From positions 17,965,257-18,029,256 of the forward strand of contig NC_135156.1 in NCBI RefSeq assembly GCF_050948215.1: DNA of 64,000 nucleotides, written 5' to 3'. The notes under the pieces were generated by a model, which saw only the letters and a program-made list of their open reading frames with translations, was not told where the DNA came from and made no database searches. Below are positions 31,881-43,155 of this stretch, in pieces. The translations under genes and the position numbers were made by a program. Position 1 is the stretch's first letter, and every line of letters begins with the position of its first letter. The stretch comes from Halictus rubicundus. Taxonomy: Eukaryota; Arthropoda; Insecta; Hymenoptera; Halictidae.

Positions 31881-34026
31881 ACCCGGCGGGACCACAATTA
31901 TAAGTAGGGGTGCCCCCGGCTTACTACCTCCAGTCGAGGGTTGCACGCCGTTCTGTAGACGCGCGGGACACGTACGCGTACTATCCAAACGTACCACCGC
32001 ACGCGTGTGTAACCGCCAGTAGTAAAAACGGAGTTTTCTTTAGGTATCTTCGGATCTCTGGATACAGAGAGACAGAGAGAGAGAGAGAGAGAGAGGAAGA
32101 GAAGTCGAATAGAAGCATATTAGAAGAGATCGAATTGGAATTGGAAACGGCGCGGAAAAACGGGTCTCTCGCAGGATAACCACGATTACGAGACTCTTAC
32201 ACGGATCCAACCGAGATCGGAGAGACTCGCCATCTGTCGATCGTGCTCCAGTGTCTCGTGACCGATCGACGTGCGCGCACCAGTGCTTGCCGGAGTAACC
32301 GCGGTGTGGCGCTAGTGTCAGCTGTTTTAGTGACGAGCGCTCGCGCGCCCTTACGCGCGCACACACACACACGTGTACAGAACCTCGTGAATCCCCGGAT
32401 CCCAGCCGAGCAACGGAGAGGGTAGAACCACGGGGGAACAGAGGATAGGAAAGTGCATCGTCGGGAGGATACTAGCGGAGAAGAGCGCCGACGGATCGCG
32501 TAGAAACGCGCACGTACACCGGCACAACCGGGGCGGCACTTTCACAAGGAAAACGTACCGGCCTCTCGGGATCCAGTAGTAGTTCAGCTGCGGAGCGGTG
32601 CCATTCGTGCCGGTTCTCTCTTCGCGTGTTGTTTCTCCGTCTCTTCCCCCCTCTCCGAATCCACCCCCACCCCCGACCCTTCGAAAAGATTCCCCTCGCA
32701 CGGAAAACGAGGCGCATCGAGACCTCTCCCCACTCTCTACACCGGTTCGACTATTGCACGTTCCATCGTTACCCCCACTACTTTGTGATTCCCCTCGTTA
32801 CTCCCACTCTTTTCTCCTCGGACAGCGTTACCACCACCACCACTCCTCCGGCCCGACACTCTTGCCGAGGGAATTATTCCTCGCGGTTCGTCGACGGGCA
32901 GTCAGTGCGCGGCTCGTCGTTGTTGCGACGGTTGGCGAGGCGAGAGTGGTGTCGTGCACATTTTTTTCCCCCCTTGTTTCCCCTAAAAGCCGGCTGAGAA
33001 TTATGCTCGTGGCGGATCGTCGCGACTCTCGTCGACGTAGCGGCTCGTGCGACGCGAAACAACGCTCCACGCGAGCGTAGTTGCTATAACAGAGAGATAC
33101 TATAACAGAGAGAGAGAGAGAGAAAGAGAGGATTATACAGCGACGACAGTCGTCATCATCATCATCCGAGAGAGATAGAGAGAGAGAGAGAGAGAGAAAA
33201 AAACCGTATACACACTGCGAGTAGAAGCTATCGAGATATCCGGCAAGCTCGCAGCGACGAACCAGGGGGGCCGTCGCTCGCCGAAAGTGTGTGTGTTTCG
33301 CCTAATTAACCTACGCACGGCTGCATTAACATCCGATATACACCCTGGACGAAGCTGTTCGACGACTCTCGGCGTCCCACGGATAAATGGAATAAAGTGT
33401 GTCACAGCCAGTGTTCAGTGATCTCGCGCGTGATATATATGTATATTATATATATGCATATGTATTTGTATACCTGCTCGCGACGACGTACGTGAAAAAT
33501 TTTACCGGATATACGTACCGAGAGTGTATTATTGTATTGCAGTGCGACATACGTATATATGTATATATATATACAGGACAGAGAGAAGTGACGCGAGTTC
33601 GTATATCTCGTTGTTTTCTATTTATTTGTTTTCTTTTTCCCGCATCGTTCTCGTTCTCACCCGTGTGTCTCTCGGTTTTCGGTTTTTATTCTCTCGCCGT
33701 GAAAGATCTATTCGGGCCGGGCCCGGTCGACCGGTAGGTTTCACGGAGGATTAATCTTGTTGTAAACCTGCTTGTTGTTACCGCTCTCCGTATCGCAGAG
33801 AGATCGAGATAGATCGAGGATAGAGAAGCGAAAGAGGTGCAGGACGGTGCGCGTGTTACACCTCGTACACGGCGGTTCACGGTGGGCTATGCAGCCTCGC
33901 GAAATCCAAGCGAGGAGGTAACGCCGACGAGCACACACACCGGGGCACCACGGTCCACACGCAAACCGCCGTCGACGAATCACCGGCGGCGTGTGTAAAC
34001 ATCCGAAACACAATCAACCACCAAAC
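31880..34026 (+). promoter_or_regulatory. Dl: Probable Delta promoter region and long 5' leader
   Basis: GC- and CpG-rich DNA directly upstream of the Delta start codon. A TATA-like TATAAGTA lies at 31899-31906. Repeated GA tracts, which in insects can bind GAGA factor, occur at 31541, 32065, 33100 and 33175. An initiator-like TCAGTG lies at 32902. AT-rich TATATATA runs at 33430-33460 and 33550-33575 could be alternative TATA-like elements. The start site cannot be fixed from sequence; the leader could be up to about 2 kb or be spliced. The call rests on position before exon 1 and composition. Confidence 0.4.
33097..33200 (+). repeat. GA-rich tracts in the Delta leader
   Basis: Two GAGAGA runs (about 33105-33122 and 33175-33197) separated by CGACGACAGTCGTCATCATC-type sequence. 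They are possible GAGA-factor sites or plain microsatellites. Confidence 0.85.
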
Positions 34027-34086
34027 ATGTGGACCACGATGCTCGTGTGGACGGTCGCCGTCGTGCTGCTGCCGACACCCCGAACG
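34027..34086 (+). CDS. Dl: Delta, coding exon 1 (signal peptide)
   Basis: First coding exon of the Notch ligand Delta, a type I membrane protein that activates Notch on neighbouring cells. The ATG follows CCACCAAAC, a good insect initiation context. It encodes 20 residues, MWTTMLVWTVAVVLLPTPRT, an uncharged hydrophobic stretch of the kind expected for a secretory signal peptide; cleavage would fall near residues 20-24. A canonical donor (GTAAGC) follows at 34087. The exon is phase 0 and joins exon 2 in frame to give ...PRT-VNASGVFELRL. Upstream is a long GC-rich leader with no better in-frame start close by. The assignment rests on position, hydrophobicity and reading phase, because signal peptides are not conserved in sequence between insects. 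An alternative first exon elsewhere in the 6.6-kb intron cannot be excluded. Confidence 0.78.
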
Positions 34087-34259
34087 GTAAGCGTTTGTTC
34101 TTTCTCTCTCCCCTAATTGTTACAACCCCCGCACGCACACACCTGTAAACAGTTCGACCGGTAGAAACGGTCCTCCTGCAGCTGGGAGCCTGTTCGGCAC
34201 CCCGAGGCTTCCGGGGGCTAAACGGTCATTTGTTCACCGCGGTAATTAACTCGTAATTT

Positions 34260-34965
34260 TCAACCCTTCGCGCTCGAAGCAATAAGTCGAAAATCGTGAA
34301 AAACGGCAATTTTTCCACTTTTATAACTCGTAAACGAATTAACCAATATCGGTGAAATTTTCAGCACGGATATTATTTATTCGAGCGAATCAAACGCATT
34401 TTTTAAATTTTCAATACAGGCTCAGATAAAAAACCGACTTTTACTATTTCTTGTGCGATTCCGACGAATTGAAACTTTTTTCAAAAATTTTTCACACCTC
34501 GTCCAATAAACTAATCCTTCTAACTTCTCGATGAAATTCAAGTCATTTGATCTAGTTTTTAAAAAGTTATCTTGCTTGAAATAGTGTAGACTCAGTTTTG
34601 CTCGTTAGTGTATACCAACTCCGAGACATATCAACCTCGAATATATTTCAACTCCGAGACATTTCTTCCGAGCTAGAATATTTCCCTAGAATTCTTTTTT
34701 CATATTTCTTTGTTGCACCATAAGAGTACGGTGCATTTACTATCGCGCAATACTGAAATTGTAATTTATTAAATGCAAACATTGGCTGCCAGGAGTCCTC
34801 GTTTGGGGATTTTGGAATTTTACGCCACCAGAAATATATTTGATGCGTCTGATAGTTTTATTCTTTCATTCTGAAATTTGCATGACAATGTGAAAAATAT
34901 TTTGAGTAATGGTACAGCAATTTCCAGCGGTGCCTTACAATCACCGTTCGAGTGCTTAGGGTTAA
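34260..34965 (-). mobile_element. Long family A-type TTAA element with nested family H
   Basis: TCAACCCTTCGCGCTCGAAG at the left and TTCGAGTGCTTAGGGTTAA at the right. It shares 34290-34615 with the element at 16999. Family H sequence at 34786-34881 interrupts it. Lies in Delta intron 1, about 175 bp after exon 1. Confidence 0.8.
34786..34881 (-). mobile_element. Family H fragment nested in a family A-type element
   Basis: GGCTGCCAGGAGTCC, GGGATTTTGGAATTTTACG and GTTTTATTCTTTCATTCTGA match the inverse of 29542-29704. Neither TTAA end is preserved. Confidence 0.75.
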
Positions 34966-35088
34966 TACCTACCGCAATAAGTTACTCGAAGTCGTCCGAG
35001 AATTTCGATTCAGATTGTAATGCGACTTTTGTGCGTTTGCAAATTTGTAGAAACATCGAATGAAGAGTATGGATGCGATACTTTTGTC

Positions 35089-35311
35089 CTAACGGTAGAA
35101 CTACCGAACCGGTGAAAATGACTGGTTCCCAATATTTTCTTTCAAGATTACTAAAATTACAAAAATGTTTCCATCAGAATTTTTCGAACGATCTTTTTCG
35201 TTGAAGCACATCAGTCAGAATAAAAATGGTGCTAGTATTTGTCCAGACGTAGTCTTCTCATTATCACAATATTCATCAGTCGTATTCATTACTCGGTCGT
35301 TCCAGCGTTAA
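35089..35311 (+). mobile_element. TTAA element, family E
   Basis: CTAACGGTAGAACTACCGAA at the left (TTAA decayed) and GTTCCAGCGTTAA at the right. The core CCGGTGAAAATGACTGGTTC matches family E at 47289 and the units of the 25-27 kb array. Confidence 0.75.
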
Positions 35312-35393
35312 GAAAACTGACTCGAGCCCGCGGGGAACGGTCACCGTATAAATTTCCACGAAATATAGAAGCCGATGCTAATTGCTAACAATG

Positions 35394-35401
35394 TTCTCAC
35401 G
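35394..35401 (-). promoter_or_regulatory. Su(H)-like motif CGTGAGAA
   Basis: Consensus match in Delta intron 1, 1.3 kb after exon 1. Confidence 0.22.
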
Positions 35402-36423
35402 GACAAATTCTCCGAGACAGCTCGAGCCTTTCGAGTCATCTTCTTGGTGTGCTCGTGGTCCAGCCGTGTAGGTTCGAGTGCTCGAACGTTCGAATTCGAG
35501 AGGTCGGAAATAATTCGGTGTATTTTCGGCGGCGCGAAACCGCGTTTCTTTCGGTCGCATCATCTTTTCGGTCGCCGTTGAATGTATCGTTCGCGTCCCG
35601 TCCCCCCGGAAACGAGCCTAAGGACAGATTTAACGGGTGCAAACAGGCCGGGCAATCGGCGGGTTCGTAATTTTCTCCCGGCGTCGCGGCGCCTACAATT
35701 TTCCACTTATCGACGCGGATTCCGGGCCGGACTCCCTAGCGTTTTTACCCCCGTTCGATGGCGGCTTCTAGACATAACGAACGGGGTTGTTCTTCGGGGC
35801 GAGGAGAGCGAGGAACGAACTGTGACGTCGCACCGAAAGGATTATTTCGTGAACGAATCGTATCGGTATCGGTGGCCGATGTTGTCAAACCCGATACGTT
35901 TGTCAACTGGGCCGCTGTACGGGCCCGACCTTCGCCGGCTGCCGATGAATGGCGCGGTGTTTTGGTTCGGATTCCAAGACGTTCCCGTCTGTCAAACCGG
36001 TCGCCTCGCCGTAAGCTCTGTTGGTATTTACGGATAAAAACGACGACGCGTCGATTGGTTCGTTCAGAATAGAATCTCGCTCGGTCTACATATTTACCGA
36101 CCGTCTCTCTTCTTCTTCTTCCTCTTCATCTTCTTCACTCTTGTTTCCCGACGTTCTCTCGTCTAATTGAGCACTTGCGTAAGTAAGATCGCGGCTTATA
36201 TTTGTCCAACCTATATCGGTGGGGAACGGTCGCCCGCGGATCCTCTAGATCTCGATTCAAGAACGATCCTCGATCACGCCGAACCGGAGGATCGCGTGTC
36301 CCCACAGTTTTCGTTCCTTTTTTCCCCGAGCCACCCCGCGTGCGCTGCCCAACTGTATTCTTCCTGGGAGAGATGTTTTTTTCCCTCCCGTGGTTCTCCT
36401 CCCTCTCGTCGTCTCTCTTTCTT

Positions 36424-36426
<3 letters not shown>

Positions 36427-36471
<45 letters not shown>
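36427..36471 (+). repeat. (GA)22 microsatellite
   Basis: Longest uninterrupted GA tract in the window, in Delta intron 1. Its mirror CT/TC tract occurs at 36625-36650. Confidence 0.96.
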
Positions 36472-36472
<1 letters not shown>

Positions 36473-36782
36473 ACCAGACGCACACGAACCCGGCCGCAGA
36501 CTCGAGCCATCCGGCGAAACAGGAGAAAAGGCAACAGTATTCGGCGTACAACAACTCTAAATCTGGATCCACTCTTTTAGAAGTGTCTAGCGTGCGCATC
36601 GTCCTTTTCGTTCCACGACTTTTCTCTCTCTCTCTCTCTCTTTCTCTGTCTCTTTCTCCCGCGTTGTCTTCTGCACCGTTCTCCTCGACCTTCGAGAGAC
36701 ACCCTCCGAAATCGGGTGTTTCTCTTTGTCTCCTCCCGTTGGGTGCTCGGAGGATGGTATTGTCTTCGATTTGTCTCGAACA

Positions 36783-37011
36783 TTAACCCTTGAGCGGTGA
36801 CTCTGAAGCGCCGCTGGAAATTGTTGTCGCATCATTTCAAAGAAATTACAGAAAATATTACATAGTATTCGTTACGTTACAGAATTTGTGTTTGATAGAT
36901 TACCGAACGTTTAGATGTCATTCGTGTGGAAGTCGGATCAGTTTCGTATGAAGACGCTTCGAAGAGAAATTTAGTTTCAGAATGATAATAGCGCCGAGCG
37001 CGAAGGGTTAA
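36783..37011 (+). mobile_element. TTAA element, family A
   Basis: TTAACCCTTGAGCGGTGACT to GCCGAGCGCGAAGGGTTAA, 229 bp with small deletions near the left end. Confidence 0.9.
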
Positions 37012-38192
37012 CCCGAAACAGGATCCGCCGTGTATTTCGAAATTGCCATTATTCAGAACAGTTTTCGTATTGCTCAGTTCATACGTGTTCTAATAATTGC
37101 TGAAAAAAATCCAGACTGTCGGATTAAAATGGTTTCGAGTGCCAGCTCAGCGGTCTCAAAAATCCCCTAAGATAAAAGTCGAAAAATACTCTCCCATTCT
37201 TCTTTCGTGGATCCCAATGGCAAACTTCATTTAGCAGTCTTTCGAATTCTGTCTCGAATTTTTTGGGGAACGTAGGGCCCTAAGTAGCTATTTTGTGGAG
37301 AAAATGGTACTGTCGAGGGGTGTAAGGACCTCGCACACAGACACGCAGAAAGAAGTCACCGTTCGTATCTCTCTTTCTCTATCGACTCTCGATGCATTGA
37401 GAAAGAGAGAGAGAGATTGAAAGGGAGAGGGAAGAGCTAGGAAGACGGCGTCTCAAAGGGTGCCTCTGGAAATTGTTTTGTGACGAAATAACGTCGGTTG
37501 TTGTATCCGTAAATAGTCGGCGGCGGCCATTCCCGTTCCGAGAATAGCGTTCTAGCGCGCCAAAAATGAGAATTCCTCATCGAGCGTCGAGCACGCGCGC
37601 GCAACAGCCTCTCTTTCTCTCTCTCTCTCTTACTCTCCTGTGGTGTACGAGTTGCGTTTCACGGAGACGCAATGAGAATATTTTTCGATTCGACCCGCGG
37701 AAGCCTCCTCGCGCGGTTCTCCCTTTGTGTATTTTTCGATGCCGCTCGTAAAGCGCCGCCATGTTTGCTTTGCGAAACGATCGGCCGTCCATTGAACGCG
37801 CGGAAAAGAAAGACGAGATCTAATTTCGAGCTCTCGTAACCCCAGAAAAAATTCGTTCCTCGAATTCTTCCAATCGCTCCACCGTCGACCATACCCCTAG
37901 GATAACGAACCCGTAACTATATTCTGGCAAATGAATAGCCCGATCGCGTGTCCTTCTCCCGTGTGAAGTAAACCCTGGTTCGAACTTCTGCGTGCATAGG
38001 TTTGCTCTCGGTAGGCGTGGCCGCGACGTTGCTCCCGATTTTCACGGGGCCAGTATAGTCTTCTTCAGAGTCACTTTTCGAGACGAATGTTAATCGGGAG
38101 AAACACAAAAGATTGTCCATCTTCCTTCCGTATAGAACGCCTCGAGTAGGCGGGGCTTCCGATTCTGACAGAGCAGTTTGAAAACTCTCCGT

Positions 38193-38383
38193 TTAACACT
38201 TTGACCGCCATGCTACCCGTATTCGGGTGATTATTTCTCCAGACTGAAAAATTAATTTCGACGGATAGAGTATGCTGTGAAATGTGAAAGGATTGCCAGG
38301 TTTTTGACAAATAGATTGCTCCGACTTTACCCGATTCTCGTGGTCGTCGAGTTGGCATTGTCGTCGTCGTTTCAACGTGTTAA
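38193..38383 (+). mobile_element. TTAA element, family C-like
   Basis: TTAACACTTTGACCGCCATG at the left and TCAACGTGTTAA at the right, 191 bp. Internal ATTCGGGTGATTATTTCTCC and AATTAATTTCGACGGATAG are diverged relatives of family C. Confidence 0.7.
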
Positions 38384-38691
38384 TAGATGCAGAGAATCGG
38401 TGCTTAATTAGGGCTAGTTAGGGTAGGGTTCTGCTGGTACCGGGGTGTTCAGTTAGGGTAGGAATTTTTCTGGTATTTTCGCAGGGAAATTGGCGGCCGC
38501 AAGGGTTGTCGGTCGCGCGTCGAAAATTGCGGGTCCGAGGGGGTGTAATGGACGCGAGGACCGAGTCGAGCGGCGAGATCGTAAAACGATCCGATCGCAG
38601 GCTCGATAGTAAGGTTAGTGCGCTCCTCTCGTTCACGCGAGACACGATATATGTATAGTTTTGCTCGGCTATACAATGTCTCGTGGGAAGG

Positions 38692-38699
38692 CTCGCTTG
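38692..38699 (+). promoter_or_regulatory. Su(H)-like motif CGTGGGAA
   Basis: High-affinity-type match in unique DNA of Delta intron 1. Confidence 0.25.
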
Positions 38700-40696
38700 T
38701 CTGCTGCCGGCTGCGTGCCTCTTTCTCTCGTTTCGCGGGTGCGTGTGAGCGGACCCACGGTTGTGTAGGTGCGTGCGCGCCTACCCGCAGGCCATTGTCC
38801 ACGGTGGTCAAGAACTGTTGGCCGTAGCGAGCCGGCTCGACGACGAGGGTAGGAACCGAGAAATATTGACGCAACGGCTCTGTTTACACTGGATACTGTC
38901 GCCGAAGAAAAACGGCCTCCCCTCGGATCACCCGTCGCCGGGACGACGCCTCGAAAAATCCCTGACGCGAGAACTCGTCGATCTCGATCTGTCCGCTGAT
39001 CCTCGTATTTTACCTGCCCGAGAGTGACACGCCTCCTCCCCCTTCTCCTCGATCGCTCGACTTTTGAAGGGATTCCGGCTTCGATCCCGCGTCTCTGGCA
39101 TTCTTACATCGATCGCTCGATCTCGAGATCTCCATCCGCGAGTCCAACGAGCAATTTTTGTAACCGTACAATTGATTCATAAAATTGTTAAACGTATTTC
39201 CGAAGGTTTTTGCATCGGTCGCTTCGTTGCTCCTAGCGCGTACATTTATCTCAATTAATCGTCCCGAATTCGACCTTGTATAATTTGACACCGCGGGTCA
39301 AAGTAGACCCCGCTTAAGATTTCGATTTTACTGGAACTGTATTACCCTGTCACCGTTTCTCGATCTGTTTGAACGTACGATCTCACAAGACGATCGTCGA
39401 GAAACGCGCAGCGGCTGAAATTGCTTTCAACGATCGACCGTGGAAACGTTGTTTGGTCGCGACCGCTTGAAAACATATTCTGTTGTTCGGCTCGGCACAC
39501 GTATCTCCCACAAAAGGCCCGAAACCGGCAAAATTGTCTCGCGTCTCTGCGCCTCGATTACAAAGTATTCGTCCCTCGAGTTACGTGTTCGGATCGGCAC
39601 CTTGGACGGAATCTCTTCGAGGTCTCCTCGAATCCCTTCGGGTACGAGCGAATCTTGGATAAATCTGCTCGATCGAATAGAGTCGAACTTTCCCATTGAT
39701 TTGTTAGGAATCTCTCTCTCTCTCTTCGTGTCCGTCCTGCTCCGCGAAAACTAATCGGACTGTCGGTGGAAGGTTCGAAGGGGTCGGGATCGACCCGGTC
39801 GCCGGCAGTACGCCGTTAATACGTTTACGACTGGCTTCGTTTTTCACGCCTCGGGAGAGACGCCCTTCGTGTTCCACATGATCGTTGGCGGCGCGCGTGG
39901 CGAGATGTCCATCTGCGCCTTCGCTGCCCTAACCCTTTTTTCGCTCGCGTTTCGTCTGACCGAGCAAACAGAGAGAAGCGAAAGAGAGAGAGGGGGGAGA
40001 TAAAAGACGGGGAACGAAAAAGAAAAAGCGTTTTTTGTCGGGTCACTCGCGCAGATATCTCCGTGCTCCTACTGGGAGACACGCGTGCGCAAAAACTCGG
40101 TGACACACGTGCTGTCGGGTTGGCGCGCGCGTTGCTCCCCGTTGCCCGCTGCCCGGGCACGAGGCGACCCCCAAAGTCGTAGAAGATCCGTCCCCGAGTT
40201 TGTCACGATCTGGTCCGCTTTTCGCTTCTGGTTGGACCGCGCGCGGACCGTTTCGGGGAAACAAGTAAACAGAGTGTCGAGAAAGTTGCCATGTGTTGCC
40301 ATGGGACGCGCCAAACTGTCTAGACACAGATACCTTGGGGGGTCGTCGGGACAGTCAGGTGTGTGTGTGCGTGCGCGTGTTGCTAGACGTCTATCCGTTC
40401 GGATAGAGGACTGTGCGAACGACCGCGTCGCGATGAATGGTTCCGTTGTTGTTTAGCCACACCGACGAGAACGCATTGCGGACCCTAAACGTCCTGCGAC
40501 TGCTGCCGAAACTGCTCTACATGCTGAAGTCGGTGGTGGTGGACGGGTGTGTGGCTCTCCCGTCGAATTGTTGCTTCGTTTCAGGGAACATATAAAATCG
40601 CTTCCTGCCCCGAAGAACTTTCAGGGCTGTTGCTGCGGAAGAAGCGCGCTGTGTGCATCGATTTCGAAAGACTGATGCGAGCTCGATGTTTTCCAG

Positions 40697-40999
40697 GTAA
40701 ACGCCTCGGGGGTGTTCGAGCTGAGGCTGAAGTCGTTCGTGAACGAGTACGGGAAGGACAGTCTGGGCAAGTGCTGCTCGGGCAGCACGTCCAAGACCGG
40801 CGAGTGCTCGGGCGTTTGCAAAACCAGGTTCAGGGTATGCCTGAAGCAGTATCAGGTGAAGATCGACACGACGACGCCGTGCACGTACGGCGACGTGGTC
40901 ACACCGGTCCTCGGCGAGAACATCGTTAACCTGAACCCGAACGTCGCCATGCCGAGCTTCTCCAACCCCATCAGATTTCCGTTCGAGTTCACGTGGCCG
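40697..40999 (+). CDS. Dl: Delta, coding exon 2 (MNNL/C2 domain)
   Basis: Encodes 101 codons (residues 21-121) that I recognise as the N-terminal MNNL region of insect Delta, which contributes to Notch and membrane contact. Diagnostic blocks are SGVFELRLKSFVNEYG, GKCCSG, CKTRFRVCLKQYQ, IDTTTPCTYGDVVTPVLGEN and NPIRFPFEFTWP; each has a close counterpart in Drosophila Delta. Six cysteines fall at residues 46, 47, 57, 61, 68 and 82. There is a possible N-glycosylation sequon at N22. The acceptor TTTTCCAG ends at 40696 and the donor GTAAGT starts at 41000; both junctions are phase 0. The pyrimidine tract before the acceptor is poor, so a slightly different start is possible, although SGVFELRL must be included. 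Third codon positions are strongly G/C, unlike the AT-rich transposase at 9.4-10.4 kb. Confidence 0.96.
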
Positions 41000-41734
41000 G
41001 TAAGTGTCATCCCATAATAAACGTTTCGCAAATAGACCGTCGCCGGATGTTCCCCGAGCGAATCCCACGCTTCTGCCGGAACGGAAACAAACCGGTTCGG
41101 ATCTCTCGCGGGCGAACGACGGCGAGAGGGAATCGCGAGCTCGATTTCCGCGTCGATTGCGCAACCGGTACGCCATTTTGGTACCGTCGAGACGGTTCGA
41201 AGGGGACACGCGTCTCTCGTCCGTTTTGTTCCCCGGGGAAGATAGATTACGCGTCGATTGAACGTTGTCGCCAGGCGACACGGATTCGCGAGGCTGAATT
41301 CCGAAAAAAGAGAGAAACGCCGTCGCCGAGCTTGATGCACGATCGCGATCGAGGATAACCGAACGGCGCGCGCCTCTCGCTTCTAATGTTTTTTATCGCT
41401 CGTTTTCTCGATCCGGTGACGATTAGCATAAGCGATCGCGTGCTACGGAAAACGGAACTCGACGAGGTTACGTATAACAAACCGCGGAAAAACATCGAAT
41501 CGCGCTCGCGCCCGTTCTCACGTCGATCGGATTGTGTTCGCGAAGACACTTTCCCGTCGACTAAACGGAACACGCCTATTACGCCACTTATAATCACCGG
41601 GAATTAGACGGCGATTCTCTTCGCCGCCGATTTCAAGATGGAAACGACCGTCTGGGAATACAGTGATTCCTGATGGAAGTTTATGCTTAAACAGTACAGC
41701 GGAGTGACGCGTAAACCATGGAATATAACACGTG

Positions 41735-42323
41735 CAGGGTGGTCCACGCAATTGTTTCAAGTCGTAACTCCGTTATTATTGCATTTACGGAAAAATGATA
41801 AAGGAGAAAGATAGATGGTGTTCGAAGAGCACTACGTCTGTAGGCCTTTAAATTGTTTTTTTACATGCAGCAGCGCATGTGCAATTAACAATTGCATCAT
41901 TTCTTTAAATAGAAATGCATATTTTTTGTTGCACAGATCGATTCTTCCGTTCATTCTACGTAAAAGATGATTGGGGTACCATGGCAAAAACAATTATTAG
42001 ATCTCGAGATATTTTCAAAAAATGTCATACATTTTCTTGTATTTAGTGGAATACAGCTACACTTGTTCAAAATCTTAGGTTTCTCTATCTCTACTTTCTC
42101 TTCACTACTTCACTGTAGTGAATTGCTACTGAATGATGAAATGCTTACTCGTACAAATCGATTTCTGTCACGATAACAATGTCAAAAGGGTGTTTACCTT
42201 TACAAAATAGTCATGAAGTGTTCGAGTATCTTCTTCAATAAAGACATTTTTTGAAATTATCATTTTTTCGTAAATGCAATCATAACGGAGTTATGACTTG
42301 AAACAATTGCGTGGACCACCCTG
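41735..42323. mobile_element. Non-autonomous mariner-type MITE (589 bp)
   Basis: Ends CAGGGTGGTCCACGCAATTG and its inverse form inverted repeats of about 66 bp (41735-41800 and 42258-42323) with four or so mismatches. The right flank is TA; the left flank reads TG, so the target duplication has decayed. The interior is AT-rich with no transposase similarity. The termini resemble those of the 9.1-kb element (CAGGGTGG.CCA), suggesting the same superfamily. It lies in Delta intron 2. Confidence 0.9.
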
Positions 42324-42354
42324 TATATCAAGAGATGGCGCGATCACACGTGCT

Positions 42355-42490
42355 CCAACAATTTCTCTATACATGTCCCCGAGACCTAGATGGTAAACGT
42401 CGAGGAATTATCCCCACCGGTATGGAAATACTCCTCTCTCCTGGACGATACATGACCGGTGTTGTCGAAACGAATCGAGAATTCGTTGTA
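42355..42490 (+). mobile_element. Family J fragment
   Basis: TTTCTCTATACATGTCCCCG, GTAAACGTCGAGGAATTATC and GAATCGAGAATTCGTTGTA correspond to the J termini and core, all diverged. It lies just after the mariner-type MITE. Confidence 0.6.
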
Positions 42491-42948
42491 TGTCGCGTTT
42501 TTGAAAATCTGTGAAGCAAACGACTGCCTGGACGGAGGAGAATTACGGGCCGCAGGGGGTCGAAGGATTTAGCTTGGCGGTCGTCGTCTGAACCGGAAGG
42601 TAAATCGTGAGTTGACTCACTCTCTCCCCCGGGGAACGAGTGCTATAGTCTGCGAGAGCCTAGCGTGCGACCGCCGCGCCGCGCCGGTTCGTTTTAATTC
42701 GTACGGTACCTCGTAAAAGATCCCCGGTTTCCGTCGCGATCGATAAGACACGATGGAAAGGAAAATTAACCGATTAGGGACGCGTCTTTTTAACCGGCTA
42801 ATTTTCGCTCGCTCGTTATCCACAGCGGAGGAAGTCGTCCCGAAGATATAGGGGTGGTGGCCGTTTTTCGATTACTCGGTTTCAACGTTGCTCGAACTCT
42901 CTTCCGGAATGACTTGTTCGACGGGAACATTTTTTAATTGTTGTCTGT

Positions 42949-43155
42949 TTAACCACTAGATTTACCCGTCAAAATGACGGATTCTGATATTTTTAAATTG
43001 CGAATCTCGAGATTGTAAAAACGCATCCGTGAGCAATTATTCAACAAATTGATTTCTTTGGGTATATGTTATTTGAAAAATGGCTACAAATTCTCATAGA
43101 TTCATTCTAGTTATGTAAAATGGTGATTTTTAGTGCTCCGTGAACCTAGCGTTAA
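42949..43155 (+). mobile_element. TTAA element, family B
   Basis: TTAACCACTAGATTTACCCG to CCGTGAACCTAGCGTTAA, 207 bp. Confidence 0.92.

Larger units (their letters stand above)
34087..40696 (+). other. Dl: Delta intron 1 (6.6 kb)
   Basis: Bounded by GTAAGC and TTTTCCAG. Repeats inside are a long family A-type TTAA element with a nested family H fragment (34260-34965), a family E element (35089-35311), a (GA)22 microsatellite (36427-36471) and a family A element (36783-37011). The family C-like element at 38193-38383 is also within it. The stretch 38400-40690 is largely unique, CpG-rich DNA without a recognised gene. Su(H)-type motifs occur at 35394-35401 and 38692-38699. I found no extra coding exon. 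Confidence 0.8.

Noticed and set aside
37976..38000. tRNA B-box-like GGTTCGAACTTC
   Set aside because: No matching A box, acceptor stem or T-stem could be built around it.
40517..41281. 254-codon open frame on the minus strand over Delta exon 2
   Set aside because: It is the antisense shadow of the GC3-rich exon and continues into the intron without protein similarity.
41967..42176. 70-codon open frame in the mariner-type MITE
   Set aside because: No similarity to transposase and AT-rich composition; a chance frame.
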